Part shown: one piece after another, positions 1 through 9,291 of the stretch
How the letters are laid out: each line of letters starts with the position of its first letter
Position numbering within the stretch: the stretch's first letter is position 1
Assembly: GCA_003402745.1 (NCBI GenBank)
Contig: QQND01000016.1
Location: 1-46,692 of the forward strand
DNA length: 46,692 nucleotides
DNA from: Verrucomicrobiota bacterium
GTDB lineage: Bacteria; Verrucomicrobiota; Verrucomicrobiia; Chthoniobacterales; Chthoniobacteraceae
Direction of reading: 5' to 3'
Program-made: the position numbers and the translations under genes
The notes under the pieces: generated by a model
Told to the model about the DNA's origin: nothing
Database searches by the model: none
Seen by the model: only the letters and a program-made list of their open reading frames with translations

Positions 1-1
1 C

Positions 2-3000
2 TCAGCCGATCCCACCGCCGACTTGCTCGCCGGCGAAGTTCAAGCGCGACTCGGATACCTCCTCGACGTTGGGCTCGGGTACCTCACCCTGGAGCGGCCG
101 ACTCGGTCGCTTAGTGGTGGTGAAACCGCCCGGGTCAACCTCACAACCTGCCTGGGAACGGCCTTGGTGAACACGCTGTTTGTTTTGGACGAACCAAGCA
201 TAGGGCTGCATCCGCGCGACACAGGGCGCCTCCTGGGAGTGCTCCGCCGGTTGCGGGACCGCGGCAATACGGTTGTCGTGGTCGAGCATGAAGAGGCGGT
301 GCTGCGTGCTGCGGACTTTTTTGTCGAGATCGGTCCAGGCCGAGGAGAGTCCGGGGGGGCTTTGGTTTATGCCGGGCCATCCGACGCCGTACTGGCTGGA
401 AAAACAAAGACGCTCACCGGAGACTATCTTACAGGAAAAAAGACCGTTCCGGTCCGCACCTCGCGACGCAAGGCAACGGGTTGGTTGCGGATCGAGGGAG
501 CCTCAGCGCACAATCTTCGGAATATCGACGCAGCGTTTCCCCTGGGCGTTCTGTGTTGTGTGACGGGCGTTTCGGGCTCTGGGAAAAGCACGCTGGTGCA
601 CCAGGTTTTGTATCGGCAACTAGCCCGGATACAGGGGATTGAACTCGACGAAGAGCCGGGAGCCTGCAGCGGACTTCACGGGGCGGAACACATTGGCCCT
701 GTTCTATTGGTTGATCAGACGCCCTTGTCCAAGACTCCCCGTTCGAGCCCCGCTCTTTACCTGGGTATCTTTGACGCGATTCGCGAGCGATTTGCTCAGA
801 CGCCGGAGGCAAAAGCGGCCGGCCTCACCGCAAGCGCCTTTTCTTTCAACTCGGGTCCCGGGCGTTGCGAACGGTGCGGCGGAAGTGGATTTGAGAAAAT
901 TGAAATGCAGTTTCTGAGCGACGTGTTCGTGCGCTGTCCGGAATGCGAGGGGCGGCGCTACCAGGCCCACATTCGCAGGCTGAAATTGGAGGGCTGCTCG
1001 GTCGATGAAGTGTTGGATCTGACTGTGACGGAGGCCATTGTTTTTTTTGAAAAAGTGGCAACCAAGGGCGTCCTCGCGCCACTACGGGCGCTGGAGGAAA
1101 TCGGCTTGGGTTACCTGCGCCTAGGGCAACCGCTCAACGGCCTTTCTGGGGGCGAGGCACAGCGATTGAAATTGGTGGAACGGCTGATCCAGCGCTCCGA
1201 GAAGGGGGCATTTCTTATCCTCGACGAACCGACAACAGGTCTGCACTTTGACGACATTGCGCTGCTCGTGGAGGCGTTGAACAAACTCGTTGATGGCGGC
1301 CACACTGTGGTGGTCATCGAACATAATCCCGAGGTCATCCGTGGTGCTGATCACGTCATTGACCTTGGACCGGAGGCGGGCGTCGAAGGGGGATATGTCG
1401 TGGCGACTGGCACACCCGAGCAGATTTCTGCGTGTCCGGAATCCCACACGGGGCGTTTTCTTTCGGGCTATCCGGAGGAAGAGCAGTTGCTGAAAGTAGC
1501 CGAAGCCGAGTTTGTTTTGACAGACCCTGAGGCGATACAGATTGTAGGCGCAAGACAGCACAATCTCAAAAACCTCACGCTCAGCATCCCCCGCAACTCC
1601 ATGTGTGTGATCACCGGGTTGAGTGGATCTGGGAAATCCTCGCTCGCGTTTGACCTGCTGTTTGCCGAGGGGCAGCGCCGCTTTCTGGATAGCATGTCGC
1701 CCTATGCGCGGCAGTTTGCTACACAACTGGAGCGGCCTGATGTAGACCGGGTCACGGGCCTGCCGCCTGCAGTGGCCATTGAGCAGCGGCTCACTCGGGG
1801 GGGCGGAAAATCAACCGTCGCCACCGTCACGGAGGTGTACCATTTTCTCAGGCTGCTGTTTGCAAAGCTCGGAGTGCAGCATTGTCCGTCCTGTGCGTTG
1901 CCTGTGGAAAAACAAACCCTCGGCGAGGCTGTGCGCCGCGCTGAAATGCTTTCTGCAAAAGGACCTGTGAACATTCTCGCGACCCTTGTGCGGGCGCGCA
2001 AGGGGTTCCACACAGAAACGGCCAAGTGGGCGGTTCAACACGGATTTACGCAGTTGTTGGTGGATGGAAAGTGGGAGACCGCGGAGGCGTTTCCAAAATT
2101 GGAGCGGTTTCGGGAGCACACCATCGAGCTTCTCGTCGGCAAGGTTTCCAAAGGAGGAGATGCGCGCGCTTTGGTGCAAAAAGCCTTGGACATTGGACAA
2201 GGCACGGCCACGCTGCTCGATGCGAAGAATCGCAGGCAAGTTCTCAGTACGGAACACAGTTGCCCGGGCTGCGGGGCTTCCTTTGAAGAGTTGGATCCCC
2301 GCCTTTTCTCCTTCAACAGCCCGCACGGCTGGTGTGAATGCTGCCGGGGGTTTGGCGAGGAATGGGACCGCAAAGAAAATCCACAGTTGGACTCTGCTCT
2401 GGAGATTGAAATGGATCATGAGCGCCAACATACGGCGCTTGAACAGGGAGAGGCGAGCCAGTGCGAAGCTTGTGAGGGGGCGAGGCTGAATCCTGTGGCT
2501 CGGGCTGTGAGGGTGGGGGAGACCCCCATTCACGACGTTATCGCGCTGGCTGCGGGGGACCTGTTGAAGTGGGTCGCCGCGCTGAAGTTCACTGGAGGTC
2601 GTGCGCGGATTGCTTCGGATATTCTGCCTGAAATCAAACAACGACTCGAGTTTCTGGAAGAAGTAGGTCTGGGTTACCTCTCTCTCAATCGTTCTGCGCA
2701 AACTCTCTCCGGCGGAGAATCCCAGCGGATTCGCCTCGCCGCTCAGATTGGGTCTAATCTTCGTGGCGTGCTCTACGTTCTCGACGAACCTACCATCGGG
2801 CTTCATCCTAGGGACAACGCAGCTCTTCTGGAGACATTGGTGGCGCTCAAAAACAAGGGCAACTCGCTGGTGATTGTGGAGCACGATGAAGACACGCTGC
2901 TGCGCGCGGATCATGTCATCGACCTTGGACCCGGGGCCGGTAAACATGGCGGCGAAATCATCGCTGAGGGGACTCTTGCACAGATTAAAAAGTCCAAGCG

Positions 3001-4135
3001 CTCCGTCACCGGCGAGTGTCTGCGCAACCCCATGCGCCATCCGATGCTCGGAAAGCGCAGATCCCTTTCTAAAAAGGAGCTCGAAGGCTGGCTCGAAATC
3101 AAGGGCGCCTCCTTGCACAATATCCGCGGCCTGGATGCGGCGATTCCCCTGGGCCGACTCACTGTGCTCACGGGGATTTCCGGTTCGGGCAAAAGCACTT
3201 TCATGCGGGGAATTCTGAAGCCTGCAGTTTTAGCGGCCCTTGCCGGAAAAAAAACACCTTCCAAAACCAAGACGGCTTCCACGCTTTACCGCTCATTGAG
3301 CGGAACTGAATTACTCGAGGCCGTCTATGAGGTGGATCAATCGCCGATTGGAAAAACATCACGCTCCACCCCGGCCACCTACCTTGGGATCTTCGACGCG
3401 ATCCGTGCTCTGTTCGCGGGAACGCCTCCGGCCCGCATGCGAGGGTATGCATCGGGACGGTTTTCCTTTAACACCGAAGGCGGGCGCTGCGAAACCTGCC
3501 TGGGACAGGGTGCGATTAAAATTGAGATGAACTTCCTGCCATCGGCGCACATCACCTGCACCGACTGTCACGGGCGGCGCTACAATGCTGCGACCTTGGA
3601 AATTCCGTACCGTGGGAAGACGATCGCCGATGTCTTGGCGATGCCCATGGAGGAAGCTGCTGAGTTTTTTGCTCCGCAGTCCTCGATCTCGCTGCCTCTG
3701 AAACTGCTGTGCGAAACCGGTCTGGGCTACCTCACGCTCGGGCAGTCCAGCCAGACGCTGAGCGGCGGCGAAGCGCAGAGACTGAAGCTTGTGAGTGAAC
3801 TGGCTCGAGGAGTTGGCCGGAGCGAGAACGTCCGATTGCGATCCTCGAAAGCTTCAAAGTCGATGCTTTACTTGCTCGAGGAGCCGACGATCGGATTGCA
3901 TCTCGCCGACGTTCGGCAACTGCTTGGGGTGTTGCACCGCCTTGTTGACGCAGGACACACTGTGGTGGTGATTGAACATCACACCGCAGTGATCGCAGAA
4001 GCGGATTACTTGTTGGAGATCGGTCCGGAGGCTGGACCCGCTGGCGGAAAAATTGTGGCAGAGGGAACGCCCGAGGATGTGGTGAAAATCAAGGGCAGTC
4101 GAATCGCGCCGTTTTTAAAAGGACTGCTCTTGTAA
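2..4135 (+). CDS. uvrA: UvrA, tandem-duplicated excinuclease ABC subunit A (5' end outside the window)
   Basis: DNA damage-recognition ATPase of nucleotide excision repair, cytoplasmic. The reading frame is open to the left edge, so the N-terminus is missing. Ordinary UvrA has about 940 residues and two ABC domains; here at least 1,377 codons are visible. They hold the end of one UvrA unit followed by a second complete unit. Counting from nt 23: an ABC signature LSGGE near residue 30 with Walker B LDEP near 55, Walker A GSGKST near 184, a Cys-rich zinc finger near 280-310, and LSGGE near 374. The second unit follows: Walker A GSGKSS near 534, zinc pairs CPSC near 621 and CPGC near 747, LSGGE near 895, Walker A GSGKST near 1054, CETC near 1156, and LSGGE near 1246. 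The last Walker B reads LLEEP instead of LDEP. The fusion architecture is directly visible; its repair specificity is inferred. The next gene starts 38 bp downstream. Confidence 0.93.
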   Translation, partial: SADPTADLLAGEVQARLGYLLDVGLGYLTLERPTRSLSGGETARVNLTTCLGTALVNTLFVLDEPSIGLHPRDTGRLLGVLRRLRDRGNTVVVVEHEEAVLRAADFFVEIGPGRGESGGALVYAGPSDAVLAGKTKTLTGDYLTGKKTVPVRTSRRKATGWLRIEGASAHNLRNIDAAFPLGVLCCVTGVSGSGKSTLVHQVLYRQLARIQGIELDEEPGACSGLHGAEHIGPVLLVDQTPLSKTPRSSPALYLGIFDAIRERFAQTPEAKAAGLTASAFSFNSGPGRCERCGGSGFEKIEMQFLSDVFVRCPECEGRRYQAHIRRLKLEGCSVDEVLDLTVTEAIVFFEKVATKGVLAPLRALEEIGLGYLRLGQPLNGLSGGEAQRLKLVERLIQRSEKGAFLILDEPTTGLHFDDIALLVEALNKLVDGGHTVVVIEHNPEVIRGADHVIDLGPEAGVEGGYVVATGTPEQISACPESHTGRFLSGYPEEEQLLKVAEAEFVLTDPEAIQIVGARQHNLKNLTLSIPRNSMCVITGLSGSGKSSLAFDLLFAEGQRRFLDSMSPYARQFATQLERPDVDRVTGLPPAVAIEQRLTRGGGKSTVATVTEVYHFLRLLFAKLGVQHCPSCALPVEKQTLGEAVRRAEMLSAKGPVNILATLVRARKGFHTETAKWAVQHGFTQLLVDGKWETAEAFPKLERFREHTIELLVGKVSKGGDARALVQKALDIGQGTATLLDAKNRRQVLSTEHSCPGCGASFEELDPRLFSFNSPHGWCECCRGFGEEWDRKENPQLDSALEIEMDHERQHTALEQGEASQCEACEGARLNPVARAVRVGETPIHDVIALAAGDLLKWVAALKFTGGRARIASDILPEIKQRLEFLEEVGLGYLSLNRSAQTLSGGESQRIRLAAQIGSNLRGVLYVLDEPTIGLHPRDNAALLETLVALKNKGNSLVIVEHDEDTLLRADHVIDLGPGAGKHGGEIIAEGTLAQIKKSKRSVTGECLRNPMRHPMLGKRRSLSKKELEGWLEIKGASLHNIRGLDAAIPLGRLTVLTGISGSGKSTFMRGILKPAVLAALAGKKTPSKTKTASTLYRSLSGTELLEAVYEVDQSPIGKTSRSTPATYLGIFDAIRALFAGTPPARMRGYASGRFSFNTEGGRCETCLGQGAIKIEMNFLPSAHITCTDCHGRRYNAATLEIPYRGKTIADVLAMPMEEAAEFFAPQSSISLPLKLLCETGLGYLTLGQSSQTLSGGEAQRLKLVSELARGVGRSENVRLRSSKASKSMLYLLEEPTIGLHLADVRQLLGVLHRLVDAGHTVVVIEHHTAVIAEADYLLEIGPEAGPAGGKIVAEGTPEDVVKIKGSRIAPFLKGLLL

Positions 4136-4173
4136 AGCTTGTACCTTGGACGTGTTGGGCGTTTGGTTGTGGT

Positions 4174-5505
4174 GTGAGCTCCATCCCCCTCCGTCTCTCG
4201 TGCCTGTTTGTTTGTTTGCTTGGACTTTCTTTTGGGCTTCGGGCTGCTGAAAATCATCAGCCTCCGAATATTCTCTTCTTGTTCGCAGACGATCAGAGGG
4301 CGGACACCATTGCGGCTCTTGGAAACCCGCTCATCCAGACTCCAAATCTCGATAAGTTGGTACGCTCTGGGATTGCGTTTCGGCGCGCCTACATGCAGGG
4401 AGGAATGAACTCGGCGACGTGCGTGCCATCCCGAGCGATGTTGCTTTCAGGGCAATCTCTTTTCCGGATCGATGAAAAGCTCATGAGAGATACCACATGG
4501 CCGGAGGCCTTCGGACAAGCCGGATACACCACCTTCGTGAGCGGGAAATGGCACAACGGCGAGGCCTCGGTGCCAAAGTGTTTCCAAATCGCGCGTTCAA
4601 TGTTCACCGGGGGGATGTCTAATCCGATGGAAGTTCCACTCAAGCAGCTTGAGAACGGCAGGCTGGGAAAGGCGGTTCGATCACAAAAGCACGCTTGCGA
4701 GATTTTTGCGGATGAGGCCATTGCATTTTTGAAGGCGCAGAAAACGGGGCCCTTTTTGTGCTACTTACCCTTCGACGCTCCGCACGATCCGCACATTGTT
4801 CCCACTGAATTTCCCGTAAAATACGAACCGGCCAGCCTCCCCTTGCCGGCGAACTTTCAGGCGCAACATCCCTTTGATAATGGCGAGATGAAAATTCGTG
4901 ACGAGATGTTACTCCCAACCCCGAGGCCGCCGGAAGCAGTACGCGCCATGCTGGCGGACTATTACCGGTACGTTTCTTATCTGGACTATCAGATTGGGCA
5001 AGTTTTGGACGCATTGGAGGCTTCGCCGTTCGCCAAAAACACCATCGTTGTTTTTAGTGCGGACTCCGGCGTCGCCCGCGGTTCTCATGGTTTGATTGGA
5101 AAGCAGAACCTATACGAGCACTCGATTCGGGTGCCCTTAGTGATTAGCGGACCTGGAGTTCCTGCGAATGTAACGACGGATGCTCTGTGTTATTTGTTTG
5201 ATGTGTTTCCGACGCTCGGGGCGGTTTGTGGAGTCAAAGCACCGGCCACAAGCGAGGGGGTCAGCCTCGCCAGCGTTCTTCGCGAACCTTCCAAGGCGGG
5301 TAGGAGTTTTCTGCGTTTCGCCTACAAGGACGTGCAGCAGGCGGTGAGCGACGGTGAATGGAAATTAATCGACTATCCAAAGGCGGGTCGAATCCAGTTG
5401 TTTAATTTACAGCGCGACCCATCGGAAAACGAGGACCTCTCCAGCAGCGCCGAGCACAAAGAACGAGTGGAAGGGATGCTCTCCATGCTGGCAGAAAAGC
5501 CTTGA
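4174..5505 (+). CDS. Secreted sulfatase (arylsulfatase/choline-sulfatase-like, type I)
   Basis: Hydrolyses a sulfate ester, probably on a polysaccharide, outside the cytoplasm. It has 443 residues and starts with GTG. A hydrophobic signal peptide covers about residues 1-24, ending near LRAAE. The metal-binding ADDQRAD segment follows at about 38-44. The sulfatase signature CVPSR begins at Cys83, the residue normally converted to formylglycine. C-terminal parts match the family fold: YEHSIRVPLVISGPG and a FDVFPTLG segment. Its neighbours are a second sulfatase 85 bp downstream and a SUMF1-like gene beyond that, suggesting a small sulfatase locus. No Shine-Dalgarno sequence is seen at the GTG. 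The substrate cannot be told from sequence. The start could be slightly off because no upstream ATG competes. Confidence 0.92.
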   Translation: MSSIPLRLSCLFVCLLGLSFGLRAAENHQPPNILFLFADDQRADTIAALGNPLIQTPNLDKLVRSGIAFRRAYMQGGMNSATCVPSRAMLLSGQSLFRIDEKLMRDTTWPEAFGQAGYTTFVSGKWHNGEASVPKCFQIARSMFTGGMSNPMEVPLKQLENGRLGKAVRSQKHACEIFADEAIAFLKAQKTGPFLCYLPFDAPHDPHIVPTEFPVKYEPASLPLPANFQAQHPFDNGEMKIRDEMLLPTPRPPEAVRAMLADYYRYVSYLDYQIGQVLDALEASPFAKNTIVVFSADSGVARGSHGLIGKQNLYEHSIRVPLVISGPGVPANVTTDALCYLFDVFPTLGAVCGVKAPATSEGVSLASVLREPSKAGRSFLRFAYKDVQQAVSDGEWKLIDYPKAGRIQLFNLQRDPSENEDLSSSAEHKERVEGMLSMLAEKP

Positions 5506-5590
5506 TTTACCTTAAGCTGAAGGTGACAAAAAAGTGCCGTAATTCCTTTTTTCACAACGAGTAGACTTCCCTGAGAAACTTTTTCCCCCA

Positions 5591-7129
5591 ATGCGCACCG
5601 TGACCCTGGTTTTGTTTTTGCTTGGCTTCTTAAGCCCTAGGCATGCCCGAGCTGTTGATGCTCCGGCGAGGCGCCCAAATATTGTTTATATTTTGGCCGA
5701 TGATCTCGGTTACGGGGATGTAAAGTCCCTCAATCCTGAGGGTAAAATTTTAACGCCGAACATGGATCTTTTGGCGAAGGAGGGAATGCGGTTTACGGAC
5801 GCGCATTCCAGTAGTGCGGTTTGCACGCCTACACGATACGGCATTCTCACTGGACGCTACAACTGGCGCTCCAGGCTTAAGAGCGGGGTGCAGGGTGGCA
5901 TGAGTCCAGACCTGATTGAGCCTGGTCGGCTGACGGTGCCCGCCTTTTTAAAACAGCACGGATACCACACGGCGTGTATTGGCAAGTGGCACCTTGGTTT
6001 TGATTGGAAGCGGCACCCCGGGGCTGCGCCCTTCGGCGATAACATTGAAAAAGGAGAGGAGGGCTGGCGTGCCGACTTCAGCAAACCTTTTGGAGGCGGT
6101 CCTCTCGCCGTTGGGTTTGATACATTTTTTGGAATTGCCGCCTCGCTGGATATGGTTCCGTACACGTTTCTCGAAAACGATCGTGTCCTTGAAATTCCAA
6201 CGGTGGAGAAATCTTTCCCAATGACCGCGGATAAAATGAAAAGCGGACACACTAGGATGGGCCCTGCCGCGGCTGGGTTTGAGGCAGAGAATGTTTTGCC
6301 GGAACTCACCAAGCGTGCTGTCGGCTACATTCAGAGCCGCGCCCAGACCGCGACTAAGGGCAATCCGTTCTTTTTGTACCTGCCTCTGAATTCGCCTCAC
6401 ACGCCGATTGTTCCTTCACCAGAATGGAAGGGCAAAAGTGGCATCAGCCCTTACGCGGACTTTGTGATGCAAACCGATGGTGCGTTGGGGGCGGTTCTTG
6501 GCGCGTTGAATGATGCGGGCCTCGCCGAGGACACGCTGGTGGTGATGACCAGTGACAATGGCTGCGCGCCGCAGGCTGATTTTGCTGAACTTGCCGCCCA
6601 CGGCCACAACCCAAGTTTCACTTTTCGCGGAACAAAAGCTGATATTTTTGATGGAGGACATCACATTCCGTTCATTGCGCGCTGGCCTGCCAAGGTGCAG
6701 CCAGGGAGCATCTACACGGGGATGGTTTGTCTCAATGACCTGTTCGCGACTGTGGCGGAAATCCTGGATAAGCCCCTTCCAAAGGAGGCGGCGGAGGACA
6801 GCGTTAGTATTTTGCCAGCGCTCCTTGGAAAGACCGTCGCCCCCATTCGTAAGACACTGATTCATCACTCCGCAAACGGCACTTTCGCTATTCGTCAGGG
6901 GTCGTGGAAACTCATTCTAGGGTCTGATTCGGGAGGGTGGAGCGCTCCGAAACCAAACACCCCGGAAAGTCAAACGCTTCCCGCCGTGCAGCTTTACAAT
7001 ATGAAAGACGAGGGTGATGAAGTCCGGAATCGGCAGGCGGAGGAACCCGGGGTCGTAGCCCGAATGACCAGGCAACTGCTCAAGGAAATATCGAACGGCT
7101 CCACGGCAGGGGCTCCAAGTATTCCGTGA
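5591..7129 (+). CDS. Secreted sulfatase (arylsulfatase A-like, type I)
   Basis: A second sulfate-ester hydrolase, 512 residues, exported by a signal peptide of about 21 residues (cleavage near HARAVDA). The N-terminal core NIVYILADDLGYGD carries the metal-binding aspartates. The activation motif CTPTR begins at Cys78, compatible with formylglycine formation. GKWHLGF, DNGCAP and GTKADIFDGGHHIPF are typical arylsulfatase blocks. The ATG follows a C-rich tract (5585-5589) with no Shine-Dalgarno sequence. It lies 85 bp after the first sulfatase on the same strand and may be co-transcribed. The two sulfatases are not close copies: their activation motifs and lengths differ, so different sulfate positions are likely (inference). 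Confidence 0.93.
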   Translation: MRTVTLVLFLLGFLSPRHARAVDAPARRPNIVYILADDLGYGDVKSLNPEGKILTPNMDLLAKEGMRFTDAHSSSAVCTPTRYGILTGRYNWRSRLKSGVQGGMSPDLIEPGRLTVPAFLKQHGYHTACIGKWHLGFDWKRHPGAAPFGDNIEKGEEGWRADFSKPFGGGPLAVGFDTFFGIAASLDMVPYTFLENDRVLEIPTVEKSFPMTADKMKSGHTRMGPAAAGFEAENVLPELTKRAVGYIQSRAQTATKGNPFFLYLPLNSPHTPIVPSPEWKGKSGISPYADFVMQTDGALGAVLGALNDAGLAEDTLVVMTSDNGCAPQADFAELAAHGHNPSFTFRGTKADIFDGGHHIPFIARWPAKVQPGSIYTGMVCLNDLFATVAEILDKPLPKEAAEDSVSILPALLGKTVAPIRKTLIHHSANGTFAIRQGSWKLILGSDSGGWSAPKPNTPESQTLPAVQLYNMKDEGDEVRNRQAEEPGVVARMTRQLLKEISNGSTAGAPSIP

Positions 7130-7454
7130 CGCGATAGTCTGAATGGGCAAGTACCTTTTTCAGGACTCTTTTCGGGGCGGCTGTGCGTGAGATTTTGCGA
7201 ATCATTTCTGCAGTGAGACACGGCGGCGTTCGCGTTGAGTTTGGTTTCCCGCGCTGGTGAAACGTTGCTGGGTTCTTGCAGGTCTGCAGTAAATTCAGTC
7301 GCGTGCGATGAGGACGTGATCTTTTGGATGGTCTTTTGTTTCCCTAAGAAGACTCCCCCAGAAGGGCACTGGGCCTGGGTCAGGGTTCGCGGACTTAAGA
7401 GTTTTGCCAAAGCTTGGCGTATTCTGATAAGACTTCGCGGATCCCCCCTCTGAA
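7130..7454 (+). promoter_or_regulatory. Intergenic region with a candidate sigma-70-type promoter
   Basis: No gene is seen in these 325 bp. Near the 3' end, TTGCCA (7404-7409) and GATAAG (7426-7431) are separated by 16 bp, resembling a -35/-10 pair (5/6 and 4/6 matches to the E. coli consensus). A run CCCCCCTC at 7443-7450 follows, directly before the ATG at 7455. The predicted leader would be under 20 nt. The promoter call rests only on consensus similarity. Confidence 0.35.
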
Positions 7455-8447
7455 ATGGCTTTCTCGCACCTTCGATTCACGCTGCGTAAACTAGCGTTGT
7501 GGACGCATCTCCGCAAAGCCGGGCGCGCAACATTATTGTATGTATCTCTCGTCGCCGGTTTGGTTGTGGCGTGCAAAAAAACGGAGGGGACGTTGGAGCT
7601 GCAATTTGGAAAAGGTTCAGGAAAAGCTGGAAGTGGCGCGCAGTCTGAGACACCGGCGGCACGGCGGGCCGCCGTGGAGCTGCGGTTTAAAGCGGTGCCT
7701 GCGGGTGCTTTTGAGATGGGGGGAAGCTCTGAGACGGACTTGCCAGTGCATTTGGTGATGCTCCAAGAATTTCAGATGTCGGAGACTGAGGTTGTTTTTA
7801 GAGAATGGAAAGCGGTCAGGGAATGGGCGGTTGGTTCGGGGTACGACTTTGATAACGAGGGCAGCGCGGATTCCCAGGAGCATCCTGTTGTGTATGTGAA
7901 CTGGTACGATGCGGTGAAGTGGTGCAACGCAAAGAGCGAAAAGATGGGATTAACGCCGTGTTATTATTCAAGCGCGCAGCGGAACAGGGGAGAGGTTTAC
8001 AAAAGGGGCCAAAAAGACCTGGCGCCGTCCATGGTGGATTGGGATGCGACCGGGTACAGGCTCCCCACGGAAGCCGAATGGGAAAAGGCAGCGCGGGGTG
8101 GGAAATCAAAGCAGAGGTATCCCACCTCAAACGAAATTACCCGAGAGGAGGCTAATTTCGGCTCAAAAAGTGCGAGGCCCGTTGGAGGCTTTGCACCCAA
8201 TGGGTACGGTCTTTTCGATATGGCAGGTAACGTTTGGGAGTGGTGCTGGGACTGGCACCAAGGGGATGCGCAGTTTACGGATGGTGGACAGGATCAGGAC
8301 CCGCGAGGTCCGCTTGCCGGGGTGCGAAGGGTGGTTCGCGGAGGCGGGTGGGACGATGGCGCGGGTTATTGTTGCGTTTCGTTTCACAACAGTTCCTGGC
8401 CCGACTACACTTCGGACGCTCGGGGTTTCCGGGTTGTTCGAAGGTAA
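7455..8447 (+). CDS. SUMF1/formylglycine-generating-enzyme-family lipoprotein, probably not a canonical FGE
   Basis: 330 residues. A long N-terminus leads into a hydrophobic segment ending VVAC (Cys40), which resembles a lipobox, so the protein is probably a lipoprotein or membrane-anchored. The C-terminal two thirds are a SUMF1-fold domain: VPAGAFEMGG near 79, YRLPTEAEWEKAARGG, GLFDMAGNVWEWCWDW, and a final RVVRGGGW...GFRVVRR. Canonical FGE carries two copper-binding cysteines after GGS, spaced five apart. Here the first position is Asp and only the second (GYCC) is Cys. Family knowledge therefore argues against formylglycine formation, although two type I sulfatases lie just upstream. It could be a structural or regulatory SUMF1 homologue. 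A candidate promoter lies at 7404-7431. Confidence 0.85.
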   Translation: MAFSHLRFTLRKLALWTHLRKAGRATLLYVSLVAGLVVACKKTEGTLELQFGKGSGKAGSGAQSETPAARRAAVELRFKAVPAGAFEMGGSSETDLPVHLVMLQEFQMSETEVVFREWKAVREWAVGSGYDFDNEGSADSQEHPVVYVNWYDAVKWCNAKSEKMGLTPCYYSSAQRNRGEVYKRGQKDLAPSMVDWDATGYRLPTEAEWEKAARGGKSKQRYPTSNEITREEANFGSKSARPVGGFAPNGYGLFDMAGNVWEWCWDWHQGDAQFTDGGQDQDPRGPLAGVRRVVRGGGWDDGAGYCCVSFHNSSWPDYTSDARGFRVVRR

Positions 8448-8668
8448 GGGCGGTTGTTGCAGGGAGGTTGGTTTGAGTGTGGCGCTCCGGATCGGCGCCG
8501 AGAGGGACGGAAAGCTCTCAGGGGGGGGATGGGTCTGATTTTTAAACAACTTAAAGAGGCGGTTTCGAAGAATGTTCAAGCCATTGAAAGACGAAGAATC
8601 GGCCCCTGTCCGGTGGTTTAGGAAAGTGCGATTTTGGAGCACCCAATTAACGTGGGTTTGACCCATTT

Positions 8669-9160
8669 ATGATTCTTTGGTACGTTGAATGGATGGAACC
8701 GGCTGTGCGTGAGAGGATTTATGAGTTTATACAGGCGCGCGGGCTTCGGCGGACCAGCCAGCGGGATGCCATTATCGAGGCTGCATTCAGCCATGCTGAC
8801 CATTACACTGCGGAAGAGTTATTGGTGCGTGCGCGAGCCGTAGAGCCTTCTGTTTCAAGGGCAACTGTGTATCGAACCCTCCCTCTACTGGTGGAGAGCG
8901 GTCTGTTGAAGGAACTGGATCTCGGGAAGGATCAAATGCTGTATGATCCCAACTACATTGACCACCCGAGGCATAGCCATCTGATCTGTCTTGATTGCAG
9001 CCGGATTGTGGAATTTGAGGACCGCAATATCGATACGCTGGAAAACTGCATCACCAAAAGGCTCGGGTTTTCTCCAGCAAAAAAGCTCACACGGATCGAC
9101 GCTTCCTGCGACGAACTCCGGAGAAGCGGTTTTTGCGCGCACAAGCCTGTTTCTGTCTAG
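8669..9160 (+). CDS. Fur-family metal-responsive transcriptional regulator
   Basis: A DNA-binding repressor of the Fur/PerR/Zur family, 163 residues (typical length 130-165). The winged-helix part includes RRTSQRDAIIEA and SVSRATVYRTLPLLVESGLL. The metal and dimerisation part has the His-rich HPRHSHLICLDC segment with CxxC, and a second Cys pair near the C-terminus (SCDELRRSGFC), consistent with a structural zinc site. An alternative ATG eight codons in (8693) gives MEPAVRERI, a more typical Fur N-terminus; neither start has a Shine-Dalgarno sequence. Which metal it senses cannot be read from sequence. Neighbours give no iron-uptake context. Confidence 0.9.
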   Translation: MILWYVEWMEPAVRERIYEFIQARGLRRTSQRDAIIEAAFSHADHYTAEELLVRARAVEPSVSRATVYRTLPLLVESGLLKELDLGKDQMLYDPNYIDHPRHSHLICLDCSRIVEFEDRNIDTLENCITKRLGFSPAKKLTRIDASCDELRRSGFCAHKPVSV

Positions 9161-9291
9161 GGGGCTGTCGAAGGGGGCTGTATTGAGTGAGGCTCAGGGG
9201 TTGGGCTCAGGGGTAGATTTTCGAAGCGTGGTTTAGGGCTGGAAAAATTGAGCTCGCCACTTGCGGCCATCAACCCGCACGCTCTTTTTTC

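Noticed and set aside
1811-3118. Long minus-strand open frame inside uvrA
   Set aside because: It lies wholly opposite well-conserved UvrA motifs and its translation shows no domain; it is a high-GC shadow frame.
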